Below, in pieces: positions 61,704 through 64,000 of a DNA stretch of 64,000 nucleotides (positions are counted from its first letter, which is position 1; each line of letters opens with the position of its first letter). The DNA is taken from positions 186,001 to 250,000 of the forward strand of contig NZ_JACIFA010000002.1 in assembly GCF_014197135.1 (NCBI RefSeq). Reading direction: 5' to 3'. A model generated the notes under the pieces. It was not told the DNA's origin. It did no database searches and saw only the letters and a list, made by a program, of their open reading frames with translations. Origin of the DNA: Sphingomonas zeae. Its GTDB lineage: Bacteria > Pseudomonadota > Alphaproteobacteria > Sphingomonadales > Sphingomonadaceae. A program made the translations under genes and the position numbers.

Positions 61704-62929
61704 GTGAGCGCGCGCCCAAGACTCCACGTCCGGGCCTGATCGGATCGATGAAGGGCCGTGGTGGCCGAGGCGACCGTTCGCCGCTGGGCACCTGGTTCTG
61801 GGACATCGACCGGGTGCTGCTGCTGCTGACCCTGTTCCTGATCGCGATCGGCCTGATTGCAGTCGCCGCCGCCAGCCCCGCGACGGCGATGCGTTATTCG
61901 GGTGAGCACCGGAAATTCACGCCGCTCTACTATTTCTGGCGACAGGTGATGTGGGTCGGCGTCTCGCTGCCCGTTTTGTTCGTCGTGTCGATGCTGCCGG
62001 TCGTCACCGCGCGGCGCATGGCGGTACTGGGGACGGGGGTGTTGATTGCGATCCTGGCCGTCACGCCCTTTATCGGGGTGGAGATCAACGGTGCGCGGCG
62101 CTGGATCGGCTTTGGCATCGCGCAGTTTCAGCCGTCCGAGTTTCTGAAGCCCATGTTCGTGGTGACGACCGCCTGGCTGTTGTCGCTGAAGGCCAAGGAG
62201 CGCGATCTGCCCGCCACGCTGCTCACCCTGGGGCTGACCGGGCTGGTTGCGGGACTGCTGATGATGCAGCCGGATTTTGGTCAGACGATCGTATTTTGCG
62301 TCATCTGGGCCGCGTTGCTGATGATTTCGGGAACGCCGATGCGGATCATGCTGGGCCTGGCGGCTATGGTGCCGGTCGGGCTGACGGCGGCCTATATGTT
62401 CTACAGCGTGGCGCGCAACCGCATCAACGCATTCCTGTTCCCCGATGTCGATGGCGAGGGAGCGGCCGACCATTTCCAGGTGAACGCTGCGCACAATACG
62501 CTGACTGCGGGCGGCTGGACCGGCACTGGGCCGGGTGGCGGCACCGCCAAGTTTGGCCTGCCCGAGGCGCATACCGACTATATCTTCTCGGTGATCGGCG
62601 AGGAGTTCGGCCTGATCGCCTGCTCGATCATCGCGCTCGTCTTCCTGGCGATCGTGGTGCGCGTGTTCGTGAAGCTGCTTGACGAACAGGACGAGTTCAA
62701 GCTCTACGCCGCCTCCGGGCTGGCGGTGCAGTTCGGCGCGCAGGCGCTGATCTCGATGGCGGTGAATACGGGGCTTGCCCCGTCCAAGGGCATGACCCTG
62801 CCGTTCATCAGCTATGGCGGCTCGTCGATGATCGCGCTGTCGATCGGGATGGGGTTGTTGCTGGCGTTCACCCGGCGCAATCCGTTCCTGACGCGCAGCC
62901 CCTATATAGTCAGGTGGAGCGGGCAATGA
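61700..62929 (+). CDS. ftsW: Septal peptidoglycan glycosyltransferase FtsW (SEDS family)
   Basis: 409 residues with ten membrane helices. SEDS motifs: AQFQPSEFLKPMFVVTTAWL near residue 138, FPDVDGEGAADHFQV near residue 250, GLPEAHTDYIFSVIGEEFG near residue 287 and GMTLPFISYGGSSMIALSIG near residue 364. It polymerises lipid II with FtsI at the septum. Starts within the murD stop (ATGA) and ends within the murG start. Confidence 0.96.
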   Translation: MSERAPKTPRPGLIGSMKGRGGRGDRSPLGTWFWDIDRVLLLLTLFLIAIGLIAVAAASPATAMRYSGEHRKFTPLYYFWRQVMWVGVSLPVLFVVSMLPVVTARRMAVLGTGVLIAILAVTPFIGVEINGARRWIGFGIAQFQPSEFLKPMFVVTTAWLLSLKAKERDLPATLLTLGLTGLVAGLLMMQPDFGQTIVFCVIWAALLMISGTPMRIMLGLAAMVPVGLTAAYMFYSVARNRINAFLFPDVDGEGAADHFQVNAAHNTLTAGGWTGTGPGGGTAKFGLPEAHTDYIFSVIGEEFGLIACSIIALVFLAIVVRVFVKLLDEQDEFKLYAASGLAVQFGAQALISMAVNTGLAPSKGMTLPFISYGGSSMIALSIGMGLLLAFTRRNPFLTRSPYIVRWSGQ

Positions 62930-64000
62930 GCCGTCACTTCGTCCTCGCCGCCGGGGGAACCGGCGGCCATATGGTTCCCGCCGCCGCCCTTGCGGCCGAG
63001 CTGACCCGGCGCGGGCACCGTGTCGCGCTGGTGTCCGATGCGCGCGGCGTGCGCTTTCCAGGGTTGTTCGAGGATATCCAGACCCATGTCCTGCCCGCCG
63101 GGCGCTTTTCGGGCGGGCCGGTCGGCTGGGCCAGGGCGCTGCGCGAAATGTGGCGCGGCCGGGCGATGGCACGCGAACTGTACAAGACCTTCCGCCCGGC
63201 GGCGGTGATCGGCTTCGGCGGCTATCCGGCGATGCCCGCGCTGCTGGCGGCGTTTGCGGAGGGCATCCCGACGGCGATCCATGAGCAGAATGCCGTGCTG
63301 GGCCGGGTCAACCGGCTGGTCGCGGGCAAGGTCGATGCAATCGCCTTGTCCTATGAGGATACGCAGCGGCTCAGCGCCAAGTACGCGGGCAAGACGCGGC
63401 TGATCGGCAATCCGGTGCGCGACCAGGTGCTGGCGCTGCGGTCCCGGCCCTATCCGCTGCTGGAGGAGGACGGTATCTTCCGTGTGCTCGTGACCGGCGG
63501 CAGCCAGGGGGCGAGCGTCTTGTCGCAGGTCGTGCCCGATGGCCTCGCCATGCTGCCCGTCACCTTCCGGCGGCGGTTGCAGGTAACGCATCAGGCGCGG
63601 ATCGAGGATATCGACGCTGTGCGTGCGAAGTACGCCGAGCATGAAATTCCGGCCGAACTCGCCACCTATCTGCCCGACCTGCCCGAACAGCTCGCCTGGG
63701 CGCATCTGGTGATCGCGCGGGCCGGTGCCTCGACGCTCGCCGAACTGACCGTGGCGGGGCGGCCTGCGATCCTGGTGCCGCTGCCATCCGCAACCGACGA
63801 TCACCAGACGGTGAACGCGCGCGAGATGACCAAGGCGGGCGGCGCACGGACCATCGCGCAGAAGGATTTCACGCCGGTCGAGCTGGCCAAGCAGATGCAG
63901 AAGCTGGGTCTGGATCCGGCGGCGCTGGAGAATGCGGCAGGGCGCGCACGAGGCTGTGGACGGCCCGAAGCGGCAAGCGACCTCGCCGATCTGGTCGAAA
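62926..64000 (+). CDS. murG: UDP-GlcNAc:lipid I N-acetylglucosaminyltransferase MurG (partial, 3' end outside window)
   Basis: 358 residues are seen, nearly the full gene; no stop before the window ends. GT28 signatures: LAAGGTGGHMVPAAALAAEL near residue 7, AVIGFGGYPAMPALLAA near residue 90, IHEQNAVLGRVNRLVAG near residue 116, LVTGGSQGASVLSQVVPDG near residue 183 and ARAGASTLAELTVAGRPAIL near residue 264. It makes lipid II on the inner face of the membrane. GTGGHMVP replaces the usual GTGGHVFP. ATG 62926 overlaps ftsW (ATGA). Confidence 0.96.
   Translation, partial: MSRHFVLAAGGTGGHMVPAAALAAELTRRGHRVALVSDARGVRFPGLFEDIQTHVLPAGRFSGGPVGWARALREMWRGRAMARELYKTFRPAAVIGFGGYPAMPALLAAFAEGIPTAIHEQNAVLGRVNRLVAGKVDAIALSYEDTQRLSAKYAGKTRLIGNPVRDQVLALRSRPYPLLEEDGIFRVLVTGGSQGASVLSQVVPDGLAMLPVTFRRRLQVTHQARIEDIDAVRAKYAEHEIPAELATYLPDLPEQLAWAHLVIARAGASTLAELTVAGRPAILVPLPSATDDHQTVNAREMTKAGGARTIAQKDFTPVELAKQMQKLGLDPAALENAAGRARGCGRPEAASDLADLVE

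Overview
The window is a 64 kb piece of a high-GC alphaproteobacterial chromosome, almost certainly a sphingomonad (Sphingomonas or a close relative). The signs are the NDUFA12-type complex I accessory protein, a Sphingomonas-type (SPAP/PafA) alkaline phosphatase, a two-gene methionine synthase, the local gene content and GC-rich palindromic elements scattered between genes. No rRNA, CRISPR array, prophage or replication origin was seen; one tRNA gene is present.

Layout. 1-3.5 kb: the 5' part of an AI-2E-type exporter gene coupled to a LysR regulator, divergent from pirin and wrbA. 3.5-6 kb: M15 carboxypeptidase, RluA-type pseudouridine synthase, ArfB and a small repeat lipoprotein. 6-12 kb: a methionine operon with an ArsR-methyltransferase fusion regulator, metF and a split metH; a 20-bp perfect palindrome lies inside the promoter of the regulator gene. 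12-14.7 kb: an EAL protein, then a coupled GntA-like (YqcI/YcgG) plus DUF1989 pair. 14.9-18.7 kb: alkaline phosphatase and a DsbD/ScsB reductase. 18.9-22 kb: ATP-grasp, alpha-E and transglutaminase operon. 22-29 kb: bpt, ilvA, kup, a 2'-5' RNA ligase gene that seems to start at CTG, tRNA-Met and a GGDEF protein. 29-32.6 kb: a molybdenum operon (ydeP-type oxidoreductase, mobA, fdhD). 32.7-37.9 kb: trxB, usp, the pyruvate dehydrogenase E2 gene (frameshifted as sequenced), a small membrane protein, a thioesterase and lpdA.

37.9-41.5 kb looks foreign. Degraded IS256-family fragments and an 85% identical 55-bp inverted repeat bracket a lower-GC three-gene operon that reads as a CDP-inositol cassette: inositol-3-phosphate synthase, a sugar-phosphate nucleotidyltransferase and a CDP-alcohol phosphotransferase. 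41.5-52 kb holds a membrane protein, DUF3140, a fatty acyl-AMP ligase, recX, a double cold-shock-domain protein, a DUF192 lipoprotein, NDUFA12, DUF2155, aat, a ParA-type ATPase and a cysteine synthase. 52.2 kb to the end is the dcw cell-wall/division operon (mraZ, rsmH, ftsL-like, ftsI, murE, a 44-codon ORF, murF, mraY, murD, ftsW, murG), almost every junction of which is a 4-nt start/stop overlap.

The strongest candidates for something undescribed are the CDP-inositol cassette with its flanking repeats, the GntA-like/DUF1989 pair, the tiny ORF locked between murE and murF, and a nested palindromic element translated in frame inside murD.
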